A DNA stretch of 64,000 bases from Arthrobacter sp. MYb213 (GCF_002979915.1 NZ_PCQA01000001.1:372001-436000); one strand, 5' to 3'; shown: positions 37,607-46,537, counted from the first letter of the stretch. Made by a program: numbers and translations. Notes: generated from the sequence alone by a model not told the origin.

Positions 37607-38620
37607 GTGAGTGAGTTTCGACGTCTAGACGTCTTGCGCGCCATTGTGGAGGACTACGTCCAGTCGCATGAACCAGTTGGGTCCAAGGCATTGCTTGATC
37701 GTCATAACCTCGGAGTCTCCGCGGCGACGATCCGTAATGACATGGCATTGCTGGAAGAAGAAGGGCTGATCGCGGCTCCACACACCTCTTCAGGGCGTAT
37801 TCCCACGGAAAAGGGCTACCGTCGTTTTGTTGATCAGATAGGTGAGCTGAAGCCGCTGTCTAGAGCCGAACGCGAAGCGATCAACAAGATCTTGGATAGT
37901 TCCCAAGATCTCGACGAGGTGCTGCATAGTACCGTTCGGTTGTTGGCGCGCCTGACAAACCAAGTCGCACTCATTCAAGTTCCGCACTATGACACTGCGT
38001 CCTTGCGAAATCTGGATCTTGTGGGCTTAGGTTCCGCGCAGGTACTGATGGTGATGATTGCCTCTAATGGGACGGTAGATCAGCGAATGATCTCCACCGT
38101 GAGGGCTTATAGCGACGAGGAACTGCACGCTCTGAAGCTGACTTTGCTTAACGCCCTGGGCGGACGACAGCTTGCCGAGCTCGTGGGAAGCCTAAAGTTG
38201 GACATGATCCCGCCGCAGCTGCAAGAAGACCCTTTGTTCGAATCGATCGTGGGTAGCCTGCAGGAAATGGCACGCGCAGCCAATGCGCAACGCATCGTGA
38301 TGGCCGGTACTGCTAACCTCGCACGTTCCTCGGGGGATTTCCCGTTGACGCTGACCCCAGTTCTGGAAGCCTTAGAAGAGCAGGTTGTTTTGCTCAAACT
38401 ATTTTCTGAGCTGGAAGCTGACTCACGTGGTGTGGCGGTGACCATTGGTACCGAACATCATTACGGACAGTTATCCGATGCCACGGTGATTGCCACAACG
38501 TATGGTTCGGACGCGCGTAGCAAATTGGGCGTGCTTGGACCGACCAGAATGAATTACCCCTCCTCGATGGCATCGGTACGCGCGGTAGCGCGCTACCTAT
38601 CGAAGATTTTGACGAATTAG
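37607..38620 (+). CDS. hrcA: Heat-inducible transcription repressor HrcA
   Basis: A 337-residue repressor. The N-terminal winged helix shows RLDVLRAIVEDYVQSHEPVG and VSAATIRNDMALLEEEG (about 5-61); the GAF-like and C-terminal dimer domains follow. GTG 37607 sits 6 bases after AGGAGG. HrcA binds CIRCE and needs GroE for stability; its target groE genes must lie elsewhere. dnaJ follows after 52 bases, the usual hrcA-dnaJ2 pairing of Actinobacteria. Confidence 0.96.
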   Translation: MSEFRRLDVLRAIVEDYVQSHEPVGSKALLDRHNLGVSAATIRNDMALLEEEGLIAAPHTSSGRIPTEKGYRRFVDQIGELKPLSRAEREAINKILDSSQDLDEVLHSTVRLLARLTNQVALIQVPHYDTASLRNLDLVGLGSAQVLMVMIASNGTVDQRMISTVRAYSDEELHALKLTLLNALGGRQLAELVGSLKLDMIPPQLQEDPLFESIVGSLQEMARAANAQRIVMAGTANLARSSGDFPLTLTPVLEALEEQVVLLKLFSELEADSRGVAVTIGTEHHYGQLSDATVIATTYGSDARSKLGVLGPTRMNYPSSMASVRAVARYLSKILTN

Positions 38621-38672
38621 TTTTCGTCGCCACTAAATTTTTTTATTTTTACGAAAGGACACGGCGAATATC

Positions 38673-39800
38673 GTGAGCTCGCATTACGAGACGCTGGGTG
38701 TTGCTAAGGATGCGACCCCGCAGGAAATCAAGAGTGCCTACCGCAAACTGGCACGCAAGTTGCACCCAGATGTAAACCCTAGTGAAGGTGCTGCTGAACA
38801 ATTCAAGCTGGTCACCCGCGCCTACGAGGTCCTTTCCGATGAAAAGAAGCGCGCCAACTTTGACGCGACCGGGGACCTCAACGGCAACGGTCAGCAGGGC
38901 TTCGGTGGGGGCGGCGGACAGAACTTCGGTGGCTTCGGCGATATCTTCGAACAGTTCTTTGGCGGGGGACAGGCTCAGGGGCCTGCCTCACGTACGCAGG
39001 CTGGCCGCGACGCGCTGATCACCATCACCATTGATTTGGAAGACGCGGTCAAGGGCACCGTCTATCCGCTGGAAATGGAAACCGCCGTGACATGCAAGGC
39101 CTGTGACGGTTCATGCTGCCGCCCTGGCACCAGCCCGGTCACCTGTGAAACCTGCCGTGGTGCAGGTCAGATCCAGCGCCCGGTACGTTCCTTCCTCGGA
39201 CAGATGATGACCGTTGAAACTTGCCCCGCCTGCCGCGGGTTCGGTACAACCATCCCCGACCCATGTAATGAATGTAATGGCGAGGGCCGCGTGCGCGAGC
39301 ACGTGTCGAAGTCGCTGAACATTCCTGCCGGTGTTGATTCGGGAACCCGAATCCAGCTGCGTGGTCAGGGTGAAGCCGGTCCTGGTGGGGGACCGAACGG
39401 TAACCTCTTCGTGGAGATTGATGTTCGCCGCCACAAGGTATTTGAGCGCGCGCAGACCGATCTGCATGCGAAGATGACCATTCCGATGACCGCTGCAGCC
39501 CTGGGCTGTGAACTGAAGCTTGAAACCTTCGATGGCGAGCAGCAGATCAACGTGGAATCCGGTGCCCAAGATGGGGATACGATGACGCTGCCAGGTCTGG
39601 GCGTACCACGTCTGCGCGGTGGCAAGCGTGGCGACGTTATTGTGCACCTGCAGGTGGAGACCCCAACCAAGCTTGATGCCGCACAACGTGAACTGCTTGA
39701 GCAGTTGGCAGAACTTCGTGGCGAACAGCTCACCTCAGGTCGTGTTGAGCAGTCCGGCGGAATGTTCTCCCGGTTGCGCGATAAGTTGAACCAGCGCTAA
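38673..39800 (+). CDS. dnaJ: Chaperone DnaJ (DnaJ2 type)
   Basis: A 375-residue Hsp40. The J domain (1-65) has the HPD tripeptide at 31-33, a Gly/Phe-rich linker (about 73-100) follows, then four cysteine repeats (about 141-205) and two C-terminal substrate domains. Repeats two to four read [16 protein letters not shown] and CNECNGEG, but the first reads CKACDGSC, with Cys for the final Gly and a further Cys next to it. The two ligand cysteines are still present. It belongs to the hrcA operon, so is probably heat-inducible, and works with DnaK and GrpE. Confidence 0.96.
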   Translation: MSSHYETLGVAKDATPQEIKSAYRKLARKLHPDVNPSEGAAEQFKLVTRAYEVLSDEKKRANFDATGDLNGNGQQGFGGGGGQNFGGFGDIFEQFFGGGQAQGPASRTQAGRDALITITIDLEDAVKGTVYPLEMETAVTCKACDGSCCRPGTSPVTCETCRGAGQIQRPVRSFLGQMMTVETCPACRGFGTTIPDPCNECNGEGRVREHVSKSLNIPAGVDSGTRIQLRGQGEAGPGGGPNGNLFVEIDVRRHKVFERAQTDLHAKMTIPMTAAALGCELKLETFDGEQQINVESGAQDGDTMTLPGLGVPRLRGGKRGDVIVHLQVETPTKLDAAQRELLEQLAELRGEQLTSGRVEQSGGMFSRLRDKLNQR

Positions 39801-39802
39801 AC

Positions 39803-40576
39803 ATGAGCAATCACAGCTTTGTGATCTCCGCGGAGCAAGGTGCACTGGCCCTGGTGGGGGAAACTATCGAACTCACCGGGGCTGAAGCCCATCATGCGGT
39901 GGCCGTAAAACGCGTGTCTTCCGGCGAAGAGCTTGACCTTCTCGATGGAACCGGATTGCGCTTGCGGGTTAAAGTGTTGGACGCGTCCAAGGAGTTGTTG
40001 CGCGTCATCGTGCTTGAACGCCTACAGGAAGATGCTCCGGCACACCGAATCGGGTTGGTTCAGGCGTTAGCTAAAGGTGACCGTGACCTTCAGGCCGTGG
40101 AATCCGCCGTGGAGCTCGGTGTCTTTACGGTCCGTCCGTGGCAGGCGGATCGATCTATCGTGCGATGGAGCGGAAGTAAGACCGAGAAGGCGATGGCTAA
40201 GTGGCGTTCGTTGGTGCGTTCGGCGCAGAAGCAATCACGTCGTGCATTCGAACCGGAAGTCTTGGAAGCGGTTAATACTAAGGCGCTCAGTAGCCAGATT
40301 CGCCAGTTGTGTGAAAACGGCGAGTTAGTTTTGATTCTTCATGAGGCTGCGCAACTATCTGTCGCGCAGGAAACGCAGAACTGGCTAAGTCAGGCCTCCG
40401 AGCAGGCCGGTGTCACCCTGGTGGTCGGACCCGAAGGTGGTATCAGCGACGCCGAGCTTGAACAGTTTGTTGCTGCTGGGGCCCGCCCAGCCCTGCTGGG
40501 ACAGCATGTCTTGCGTGCTTCAACCGCAGGGCCGGCAGCTTTAGTTCTGGTTCGGCACCTGCTGGGCGACTTATAA
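39803..40576 (+). CDS. rsmE: 16S rRNA m3U1498 methyltransferase
   Basis: A 257-residue SPOUT-class methyltransferase. The N-terminal PUA-like domain (about 1-75) contains the LTGAEAHHAVAVKR segment, and the C-terminal knot shows VVGPEGGISDAELEQF (about 211-226) and LGQHVLRASTAGPAAL (about 233-248), the SAM-binding loop. It methylates U1498 in the decoding centre. It begins 2 bases after dnaJ; the dnaJ-rsmE linkage is common. Confidence 0.95.
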   Translation: MSNHSFVISAEQGALALVGETIELTGAEAHHAVAVKRVSSGEELDLLDGTGLRLRVKVLDASKELLRVIVLERLQEDAPAHRIGLVQALAKGDRDLQAVESAVELGVFTVRPWQADRSIVRWSGSKTEKAMAKWRSLVRSAQKQSRRAFEPEVLEAVNTKALSSQIRQLCENGELVLILHEAAQLSVAQETQNWLSQASEQAGVTLVVGPEGGISDAELEQFVAAGARPALLGQHVLRASTAGPAALVLVRHLLGDL

Positions 40577-40588
40577 ATCGATAAACAG

Positions 40589-40631
40589 AAAATGTTCAGC
40601 ATAACCAAGTGGTTGTGCTGAACATTTTTTT
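40589..40631 (+). terminator. Rho-independent terminator after rsmE
   Basis: A 13-bp stem (40589-40601 with 40616-40628), extendable inward by AACC/GGTT pairing, ends in a T-run to 40631. It may also serve the convergent lipoprotein gene, since the other strand begins with the complementary A/T tract. Confidence 0.92.
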
Positions 40632-40651
40632 GTAGTTAAACGAGCAAAGAT

Positions 40652-41557
40652 TTACTTGATGGTGAATTCACTGGACACCGAAGCGATTTTTTTCGTGGAC
40701 CCAGTTTCCTGTCCCCAGAAGGTCAGTTTGTAGGAGCCCACTCCTAGCTGAGTGGTGAAGTTGAACGAGCCGTCTTTTTTGATCGATGTTGCTTTGATCG
40801 CTTTAGCAGCGGTCAAAACGGTCAGCTTGCCGGTTTTGTCCTTGCTTTCCAAGCTGTAGTAGATACCGTCGGTAAAGTTGGCGGTTCGCCCGGAGAATTT
40901 GATTTGCCCGGCCTTATTTGTGGCACCAAATTGTGGATCGATGATCCAAATTGGCGCCATGAAGCTTGCGTCGCGTTCATATGAATCGGCGAGTCGTAAG
41001 TCACCGAAGACCGTTGCATTAGCTTGCCCGTCAACCAGGATTTTTACCTTCGGAGGCAATGTGCCGATTAACAGCCCCGCGTTAGAAGCGGCAGCGGTTG
41101 AGGTGAAGACTAGTTGCTGAATAGTGCGCTCGGACAGCCCACGGTCGAGTTTAGCGCTGAAGACCTTAGCAGGAAGGTCAAGAGTAATGACGTTTTCCTT
41201 GTTCATGGACACGCCAACTTCGCTTGATGGCTTCAGATGTGTGTACCAGACAGGATTTACTGACTTTTCATTGAGCAGGTAGGAGATGGAATCCCCAATG
41301 GGCTCGCCAGTCACATTTTTTGTGGCGTATTCACGGTAAAGATATACGCCAAGATCCGTGTTTTCTAGCCAATAGATCGGCAACCGGTCAATAGCTGATT
41401 GGTGTTCAACGGAGTCGCTTGCAGCGGGTAGTGCCAGAGAGGCAGCGGCCGAGCTAATCGGCATCTGATGTGATTCCTCGCGCGAAGCAAGACCACAGCC
41501 AGCTGCCGCGACGAGACTAAGACTGACTCCAATAACGGCAACCCGCTTTGAAGCCAT
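40652..41557 (-). CDS. Lipoprotein with GerMN-like domain
   Basis: A 301-residue secreted lipoprotein. The signal peptide ends in a lipobox, VAAAGC, with Cys21 as the lipidation site. The middle (about 90-200) resembles a GerMN domain (YLLNEKSVNPVW, VITLDLPAKVF, IQQLVFTSTAAA), and the C-terminal about 85 residues look like the Ig-like Gmad2 domain (FNFTTQLGVGSYKLTFWG). Similar domain pairs occur in spore germination proteins, but also in non-sporulating Actinobacteria. ATG 41557 was chosen over GTG 41578 to give a normal signal peptide. The ligand is unknown. Confidence 0.78.
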   Translation of the reverse strand: MASKRVAVIGVSLSLVAAAGCGLASREESHQMPISSAAASLALPAASDSVEHQSAIDRLPIYWLENTDLGVYLYREYATKNVTGEPIGDSISYLLNEKSVNPVWYTHLKPSSEVGVSMNKENVITLDLPAKVFSAKLDRGLSERTIQQLVFTSTAAASNAGLLIGTLPPKVKILVDGQANATVFGDLRLADSYERDASFMAPIWIIDPQFGATNKAGQIKFSGRTANFTDGIYYSLESKDKTGKLTVLTAAKAIKATSIKKDGSFNFTTQLGVGSYKLTFWGQETGSTKKIASVSSEFTIK

Positions 41558-41862
41558 CCTCGTGAATCTACCCTGCACTACTTACCAATCCGTTGATCAA
41601 TCGTTTAACGTCGAGCCACTAAATGCCCTGACGCTCAAATAGTTTTGCACACGAAGCTGAGCAAAAAAGCGGAAATCGGTCGTTTCGAGGCATTCTTAAC
41701 CAAATCTATACCTTGGCCACCAGTGATACTTAAGAAACACTTCAGATGCATTGAGCCCTTGCTCATGGCGAAAATCTTCCCGAAGACTGACCGTCGTGGA
41801 TAGACTGTAAGGTACGAGAAAGAACCATCGCCAAGCTTTATAAAAGGGGCACTAAGCACTGC
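41558..41862. other. Divergent promoter region, lipoprotein gene / phoH
   Basis: No gene is supported. It must carry promoters for both flanking genes. An 80-codon frame on the minus strand crosses into phoH and has no ribosome binding site or family resemblance. AAAGGGG at 41844-41850 may be the phoH ribosome binding site, at a long 13-base spacing. Confidence 0.55.
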
Positions 41863-42888
41863 ATGCAGGTTGAACATAATAAGATACCGGCCGAGTCTGA
41901 CTCCGCGTCCATGACCATCACCTTCGAGACCCCCGAACTTATGGTCGCGACGCTAGGTCCTAGTGATGAATTATTGCGCATCCTGACAGGTGCCTATCCC
42001 TTGGTGCAATTCCGCCCCAACGGTGCAACCTTGACCTTGATCGGTGAACCCATCCAGGTACGCAAGGCGCAGCGGGTTACCGAAGAAGCGCGGGCCTTAG
42101 CTAGCCGCGGTTCACGGATGAGCGCCGATACGATCGAACAAATCATCAAAATGCTCTCTGCTGGCGGTGGCGATACACCCACCGACGTGCTGGGTCTGAA
42201 GATCCTCTCTGGCCGAGGCCGTTCGATTCGGCCTAAGACGCTGAACCAAAAAAGCTACGTCGACGCGATCGAGGACAACACCATCACCTTTGGTGTGGGT
42301 CCAGCCGGTACCGGCAAAACTTTCCTTGCCATGGCGATGGCGGTGGCAGCCTTGCAAGCCAAGGAAGTGAGCCGCATTATCTTGACCCGTCCGGCGGTAG
42401 AAGCGGGGGAGAAGCTGGGCTTCCTCCCCGGAAGCTTGACCGAAAAAATCGACCCGTACCTGCGTCCGCTGTACGACGCATTGCACGAGATGATCGACCC
42501 GGAGACCATTCCACGGCTCATCGAGGCTGGAACAATTGAGGTGGCCCCGCTGGCCTACATGCGCGGGCGCACGCTCAATGATGCGTTTGTCATTCTGGAC
42601 GAAGCGCAGAACACCACCAGTGAGCAAATGAAAATGTTCCTCACCCGTTTGGGCTTCGGTTCAAAAATGGTGATCACCGGCGACGTGACCCAAGTGGACC
42701 TGCCCGGAAACGCGGTCTCCGGACTGGCGATGGTCATCGAAGTGCTCGAAAATATCGACGACATCAAGCTGTGTCGACTGGATGCTGGCGACGTGGTGCG
42801 TCACCGACTGATCGCAGACATCGTCACGGCTTATGACCGTTGGGACACCAAAAAACGTGAACAACACTCCCGGGGACGGACCAAGTAA
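41863..42888 (+). CDS. phoH: PhoH-like ATPase
   Basis: A 341-residue P-loop protein of the PhoH group. Walker A is GPAGTGKT (about 146-153) and Walker B is VILDEAQN (about 244-251); a KH-like N-terminal part precedes. The gene lies directly before ybeY, as in most bacteria, pointing to a role in RNA metabolism or ribosome maturation. Its TAA overlaps the ybeY ATG by one base. A shorter start at ATG 41911 is possible. Confidence 0.94.
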   Translation: MQVEHNKIPAESDSASMTITFETPELMVATLGPSDELLRILTGAYPLVQFRPNGATLTLIGEPIQVRKAQRVTEEARALASRGSRMSADTIEQIIKMLSAGGGDTPTDVLGLKILSGRGRSIRPKTLNQKSYVDAIEDNTITFGVGPAGTGKTFLAMAMAVAALQAKEVSRIILTRPAVEAGEKLGFLPGSLTEKIDPYLRPLYDALHEMIDPETIPRLIEAGTIEVAPLAYMRGRTLNDAFVILDEAQNTTSEQMKMFLTRLGFGSKMVITGDVTQVDLPGNAVSGLAMVIEVLENIDDIKLCRLDAGDVVRHRLIADIVTAYDRWDTKKREQHSRGRTK

Positions 42889-43361
42889 TGAGCGTGGAAG
42901 TAAACAACGAAACCGACTATGAAGTGGACCTGCACGATGTGCAGAAACTCGCCGACTCGATTACCGAGGCGATGTTCATCCACCCGGAAACCGAAGTTTC
43001 TATCGTCTTCATCGACGAAGATGCGATGAGCGAATTGCACGTGGAGTGGATGGACCTCGAAGGCCCCACCGACGTGATGAGCTTCCCCATGGATGAACTT
43101 CGTCCAGGATCCGAAACCGCTCCGTCGGAAAGCGGCATCTTAGGCGACATCGTGATCTGCCCAACCATCGCCGAAGCTCAGGCGAAAGCCGGCGGACATG
43201 CGGTCCATGATGAGATTTTGCTGCTCACTACTCACGGCATGTTGCACCTGATGGGCTTCGACCACGAAGAGCCAGAGGAAAAGGCCGAAATGTTCGCCCT
43301 GCAGCGCCGCCTGCTCGAAGGCTACACCGGCCGCCCGGCACCGAAAGAAACGGTGGAATAG
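42888..43361 (+). CDS. ybeY: Endoribonuclease YbeY (rRNA maturation factor)
   Basis: A 157-residue zinc endoribonuclease needed for 16S 3'-end maturation and ribosome quality control. The zinc motif THGMLHLMGFDHEEPEE (about 120-136) gives the HxxxHxxxxxH set. SIVFIDEDAMSELH and DVMSFPMDE are also family marks. It lies in the phoH-ybeY-corC-era cluster, with 3 bases to the next gene. Confidence 0.96.
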   Translation: MSVEVNNETDYEVDLHDVQKLADSITEAMFIHPETEVSIVFIDEDAMSELHVEWMDLEGPTDVMSFPMDELRPGSETAPSESGILGDIVICPTIAEAQAKAGGHAVHDEILLLTTHGMLHLMGFDHEEPEEKAEMFALQRRLLEGYTGRPAPKETVE

Positions 43362-43364
43362 CCG

Positions 43365-44657
43365 GTGGGCGCAGTACTACTCATTTTGGCATTGGTCTTC
43401 ATGGCCAGCGCCGCAATTTTAACCGCAGCCGACTCAGCCTTCTACGCATTGTCGCGTAACGCGGCCGAACGGTTGCGCAGCGAATCGGATTCAAAGTCGC
43501 TGAGCCACATCCTTGACGACACCGAATCGCACGCCCAAGCAATCCGTTTCTGGCGTATCTGGTTTGAAACCGCCTCCGCGGTGGCGGTAGCCCTACTGGC
43601 GGCGCGCTGGATCGAAAGCCTCTGGTTAGCCGGACTACTGGCCACCGTGGTGATGGCGGCCATTGGTTTTGTGCTGGTGAGCGTGTCACCTCGGCGTTAT
43701 GGTCGTTCCAATGCGCGCAACGTAGTTCGTGCAACCGCACCGATGGTGCGCTTGCTGCGAGTCTTATTGGGTCCGATCACCAATTGGCTGGCCAGCATCG
43801 GTAACGCCATGAGCCCTGGTACCAGCAACGACGAAGACGGCTACCTGGGCAAGGAACGCCTGCGCGACATGGTGGATCGCGCCAGCGAAGGCGAAGACCT
43901 GGATGAAGAATCTGCCGAACTGATCTCCTCGGTGATGGACCTGGAAGAAACCAACGTGCGTGCGGTGATGGTGCCGCGCACCGACATGGTGGTACTCACC
44001 GGGGAACACACGATCAACAGTGCGTTGGAACTGTTTATGGCCTCAGGCTATTCGCGAATCCCGCTCATTGGCGAAGATACCGATGACATCCAGGGCATCA
44101 TCTACCTCAAGGACGTGATCTCCGAGATCCACGGCCTGCAGCAGGCAGAGCGTCTAGAAGATTTGGCCCGTCCGGTACGCTTTGTGCCCGAATCAAAAAA
44201 TGCCGCAGACCTCCTGCAAGAACTGCAACAAGAAGCCATTCACCTTGCGGTAGTCATCGATGAATACGGTGGCACTGCCGGGTTGGTCACACTCGAAGAT
44301 CTGATCGAAGAGATCGTCGGCGAAATTGACGACGAATATGACCGCTCACGTAACGAGATCATCGAGAATCCAGACGGTTCGCTGTTCGCCATGGCCTCGG
44401 TGTCCATCGATGATGTGGCAGATCACTTCGACGTGCTGATCGATGATGAAGATGTTGACACCGTCGGTGGGTTACTCTCGAAGGTGCTGGAATCTGTTCC
44501 AGTACTCGGCTCCACCGCCGATGTTCACGGACTACGGCTCACCGTGGTGGCCCTGGCGGGTCGCCGAAACCGTATTGGCAAGATCCATGTAGAGCGTCTG
44601 GAAACGGACGCATCCGACCATAATGAGAACAACGAGGTATCCGCCGATGAGCGATAA
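43365..44657 (+). CDS. HlyC/CorC-family transporter-like protein
   Basis: A 430-residue membrane protein. A DUF21/CNNM domain with about three to four membrane segments (about 1-170) is followed by a CBS pair (about 205-335; MVPRTDMVVLTGEHTI and DEYGGTAGLVTLEDLIEEIVGEI) and a C-terminal CorC_HlyC domain (about 350-420). Relatives are linked to magnesium and cobalt efflux; the hemolysin label is historical. It starts at GTG 43365, and era begins inside its last codons. Confidence 0.92.
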   Translation: MGAVLLILALVFMASAAILTAADSAFYALSRNAAERLRSESDSKSLSHILDDTESHAQAIRFWRIWFETASAVAVALLAARWIESLWLAGLLATVVMAAIGFVLVSVSPRRYGRSNARNVVRATAPMVRLLRVLLGPITNWLASIGNAMSPGTSNDEDGYLGKERLRDMVDRASEGEDLDEESAELISSVMDLEETNVRAVMVPRTDMVVLTGEHTINSALELFMASGYSRIPLIGEDTDDIQGIIYLKDVISEIHGLQQAERLEDLARPVRFVPESKNAADLLQELQQEAIHLAVVIDEYGGTAGLVTLEDLIEEIVGEIDDEYDRSRNEIIENPDGSLFAMASVSIDDVADHFDVLIDDEDVDTVGGLLSKVLESVPVLGSTADVHGLRLTVVALAGRRNRIGKIHVERLETDASDHNENNEVSADER

Positions 44658-45609
44658 CAAGAACATGATGCCCACCAGTGGCTGGCCCGCGAACTTCCGT
44701 TCGGGCTTCACCTCTTTTGTGGGACGCCCAAATGCCGGAAAATCGACGCTAACCAACGCACTAGTTGGCCAGAAAGTCGCGATTACCTCCGCTAAACCGC
44801 AGACCACCCGGCACACCATCCGCGGTATCGTGCACCGCGATGACGCCCAGCTGATCTTGGTTGACACCCCCGGTTTGCACCGGCCACGCACCTTGCTCGG
44901 CCAGCGCCTCAACGACTTGGTCGCACAGACGCTATCCGAGGTCGACGCCATTGGTTTCTGCCTGCCTGCCAATGAGAAGATCGGTCCCGGTGACCGCTTT
45001 ATCGCCACCCAGTTGGCGCAATTGCAGCGCAAGCCAATCATCGCCCTGGTCACCAAGGCTGACCTGGTTGACCGTGAACAGCTCGCCGCACAGCTCATGT
45101 CGGTGGCCGAACTAGGCGTGGAACAGTTTGGTGAAGATGGTTTTGCCGCCATCATCCCGGTTTCCGCGGTGAAGGAATTCCAGGTTCAAGAGGTCGCAAA
45201 CGTGCTAGTGGAGCACCTACCAAAGGGTCCACCACTGTACCCGGATGGTGAACTCACCGACGAGCCTGAGATGAAAATGGTCGCCGAACTTATTCGTGAG
45301 GCTGCCCTTGAAGGCGTACACGACGAGCTTCCACACTCCTTGGCCGTAGTGGTCGAGGAAATGATCCCACGCGAGGGTCGCAGCGAAGACAAACAGCTGA
45401 TCGACATTCACGTCTCCTTGTTTGTGGAACGTTCAAGCCAGAAGGCAATCATCATCGGCAAGGGCGGATCACGTTTGCGCGAGGTGGGCTCCAATGCTCG
45501 TCAGGGCATTGAAAAGCTTTTGGGTACCAAGGTGTACTTGGACCTGCATGTGAAGGTCGCCAAGGATTGGCAGCGCGACCCTAAGCAACTAGGACGTTTG
45601 GGCTTCTAA
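44647..45609 (+). CDS. era: Ribosome-associated GTPase Era
   Basis: A 320-residue GTPase. G1 is GRPNAGKS (about 21-28), G3 DTPGL, and G4 TKAD; the C-terminal KH domain (about 230-310) carries VERSSQKAIIIGKGGSRLRE. Era binds the 3' end of 16S rRNA during 30S assembly. ATG 44647 was chosen because MSDNKN gives a normal N-terminus and GAGG is upstream; it overlaps the corC-like gene by 11 bases. Confidence 0.96.
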   Translation: MSDNKNMMPTSGWPANFRSGFTSFVGRPNAGKSTLTNALVGQKVAITSAKPQTTRHTIRGIVHRDDAQLILVDTPGLHRPRTLLGQRLNDLVAQTLSEVDAIGFCLPANEKIGPGDRFIATQLAQLQRKPIIALVTKADLVDREQLAAQLMSVAELGVEQFGEDGFAAIIPVSAVKEFQVQEVANVLVEHLPKGPPLYPDGELTDEPEMKMVAELIREAALEGVHDELPHSLAVVVEEMIPREGRSEDKQLIDIHVSLFVERSSQKAIIIGKGGSRLREVGSNARQGIEKLLGTKVYLDLHVKVAKDWQRDPKQLGRLGF

Positions 45610-45610
45610 G

Positions 45611-45643
45611 CCCGAGTTCCTTCGGAGCGCTCGCCTCGGGGTT
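45611..45643 (+). terminator. Possible terminator after era
   Basis: CCCGAG (45611-45616) pairs with CTCGGG (45635-45640), with GAG/CTC pairing inside the loop, and GTTTG follows. The stem is short and interrupted. Confidence 0.35.
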
Positions 45644-45740
45644 TGTCTAGCGCAGATAGATCCCGGGGTTAGCGCCCAGTGAAAGAACCATCATAGCCAA
45701 CAATTCACTATTTTCGGTCTTAGCCCCCGGCGGGTTGTTG

Positions 45741-46298
45741 ATGCTCACCGGCGCGGCAATGGTCCAGGTTTCCGAGCCTTTCGCACTGATTTTGGCGGGC
45801 CTGGGAGTGGTGATTTTTCTTGCGTGGCCAATTTTTACCATGGTGATCGAAATTCGTTGCGCGCGACTTCACAAACGAGGGCTAGAAATTGGGTTAGGAC
45901 TTGGTCGCGCCCAAACGTTGATTGCCAGGGTTCATGGAATCACCCTGCTGATAGCTCTGCCGGTCGCGGTCTTTGGCGGTCTAGGCACTTACCTGTTGCT
46001 CACCGCCGGCGCGGACCCGGAGCAGCGACTCGGGAAAATTGCAATCGCCATCGGATGCTTCGCCCTGCTTGGCGTCGTGCTACTTTTTCTCGCCCGGGGC
46101 CGGACGCCGTTGACACTGCGTCTCTCCGGTCTTGCGTTGGTGATCTTTGGTGCTGGCGGGCTTAGTTTGCTGGTGCCTGAGCTGAGCGGAGGCATAGATA
46201 GTTTCGGGGATGGGATTATGCTCATTGCCAGCATCCTGCTTGTTGCCGCGGGACTTTGGTTGGCGTTTACCGGACGAAACTCCGTGCTTCGCTCCTAA
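45741..46298 (+). CDS. Hypothetical four-helix membrane protein
   Basis: A 185-residue protein I do not recognise. Four hydrophobic segments are visible (about 15-36, 64-89, 98-116 and 158-178), with a short basic loop CARLHKRGLEIG after the first. There are no catalytic motifs. TTG codons at 45735 and 45738 could also start it; a second ATG lies at 45759. It stands alone between era and leuA on the same strand. Confidence 0.7.
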   Translation: MLTGAAMVQVSEPFALILAGLGVVIFLAWPIFTMVIEIRCARLHKRGLEIGLGLGRAQTLIARVHGITLLIALPVAVFGGLGTYLLLTAGADPEQRLGKIAIAIGCFALLGVVLLFLARGRTPLTLRLSGLALVIFGAGGLSLLVPELSGGIDSFGDGIMLIASILLVAAGLWLAFTGRNSVLRS

Positions 46299-46480
46299 CA
46301 AATCCGCGCACTGCAGCAAAGATCCGTGTGATCTTTGAGGGCATCAATTACCCGTTCCTTGAAGACTAAGAGCTGCCTGCTGACCACCGGATCAACAAGG
46401 TCATCATCGGAAGTGTCCACTATTTGACACAATCCAGTAGCAAGTCACGGTGCACATCAAAGCGGTGTTATGCTCAAATC
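46299..46480 (+). other. Region upstream of the leuA leader
   Basis: It holds a perfect 8-bp hairpin (46317-46324 with 46330-46337) just after the membrane protein gene, possibly its terminator without a T-tract. A TTGACA at 46424 has no -10 at the right distance. TATGCT at 46469-46474, with an upstream TG, is a good extended -10 for the leader transcript. Confidence 0.5.
46469..46474 (+). promoter_or_regulatory. Extended -10 element for the leuA leader transcript
   Basis: TGTTATGCT gives an extended -10 box ending 6 bases before GTG 46481. Initiation at or near that GTG would make the leader peptide leaderless. Confidence 0.5.
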
Positions 46481-46537
46481 GTGCATTTCGAGCTTCTACT
46501 ACTAATCTGCCGCTGCGAGGATCCAAGAGACCGTTAG
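46481..46537 (+). CDS. leuA leader peptide with four consecutive Leu codons
   Basis: An 18-residue ORF reads V(M)HFELLLLICRCEDPRDR and ends in TAG. The Leu run is CTT CTA CTA CTA (46493-46504), using the rare CTA codon three times. It stands 89 bases before leuA, the gene for the first committed step of leucine synthesis. Leader peptides of this sort are predicted for leuA in other Actinobacteria; ribosome stalling when leucyl-tRNA is scarce would change the folding of the RNA that follows. Confidence 0.8.
   Translation: MHFELLLLICRCEDPRDR

Noticed and set aside
41635-41877. An 80-codon minus-strand frame before phoH
   Set aside because: It overlaps the phoH start and occupies the likely divergent promoter region; no start signal or family resemblance.
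46424-46429. TTGACA as -35 box of the leuA leader promoter
   Set aside because: It is 39 bases from the best -10 (TATGCT at 46469), far beyond the usual 16-19 bases, and no other -10 is seen at the right distance.
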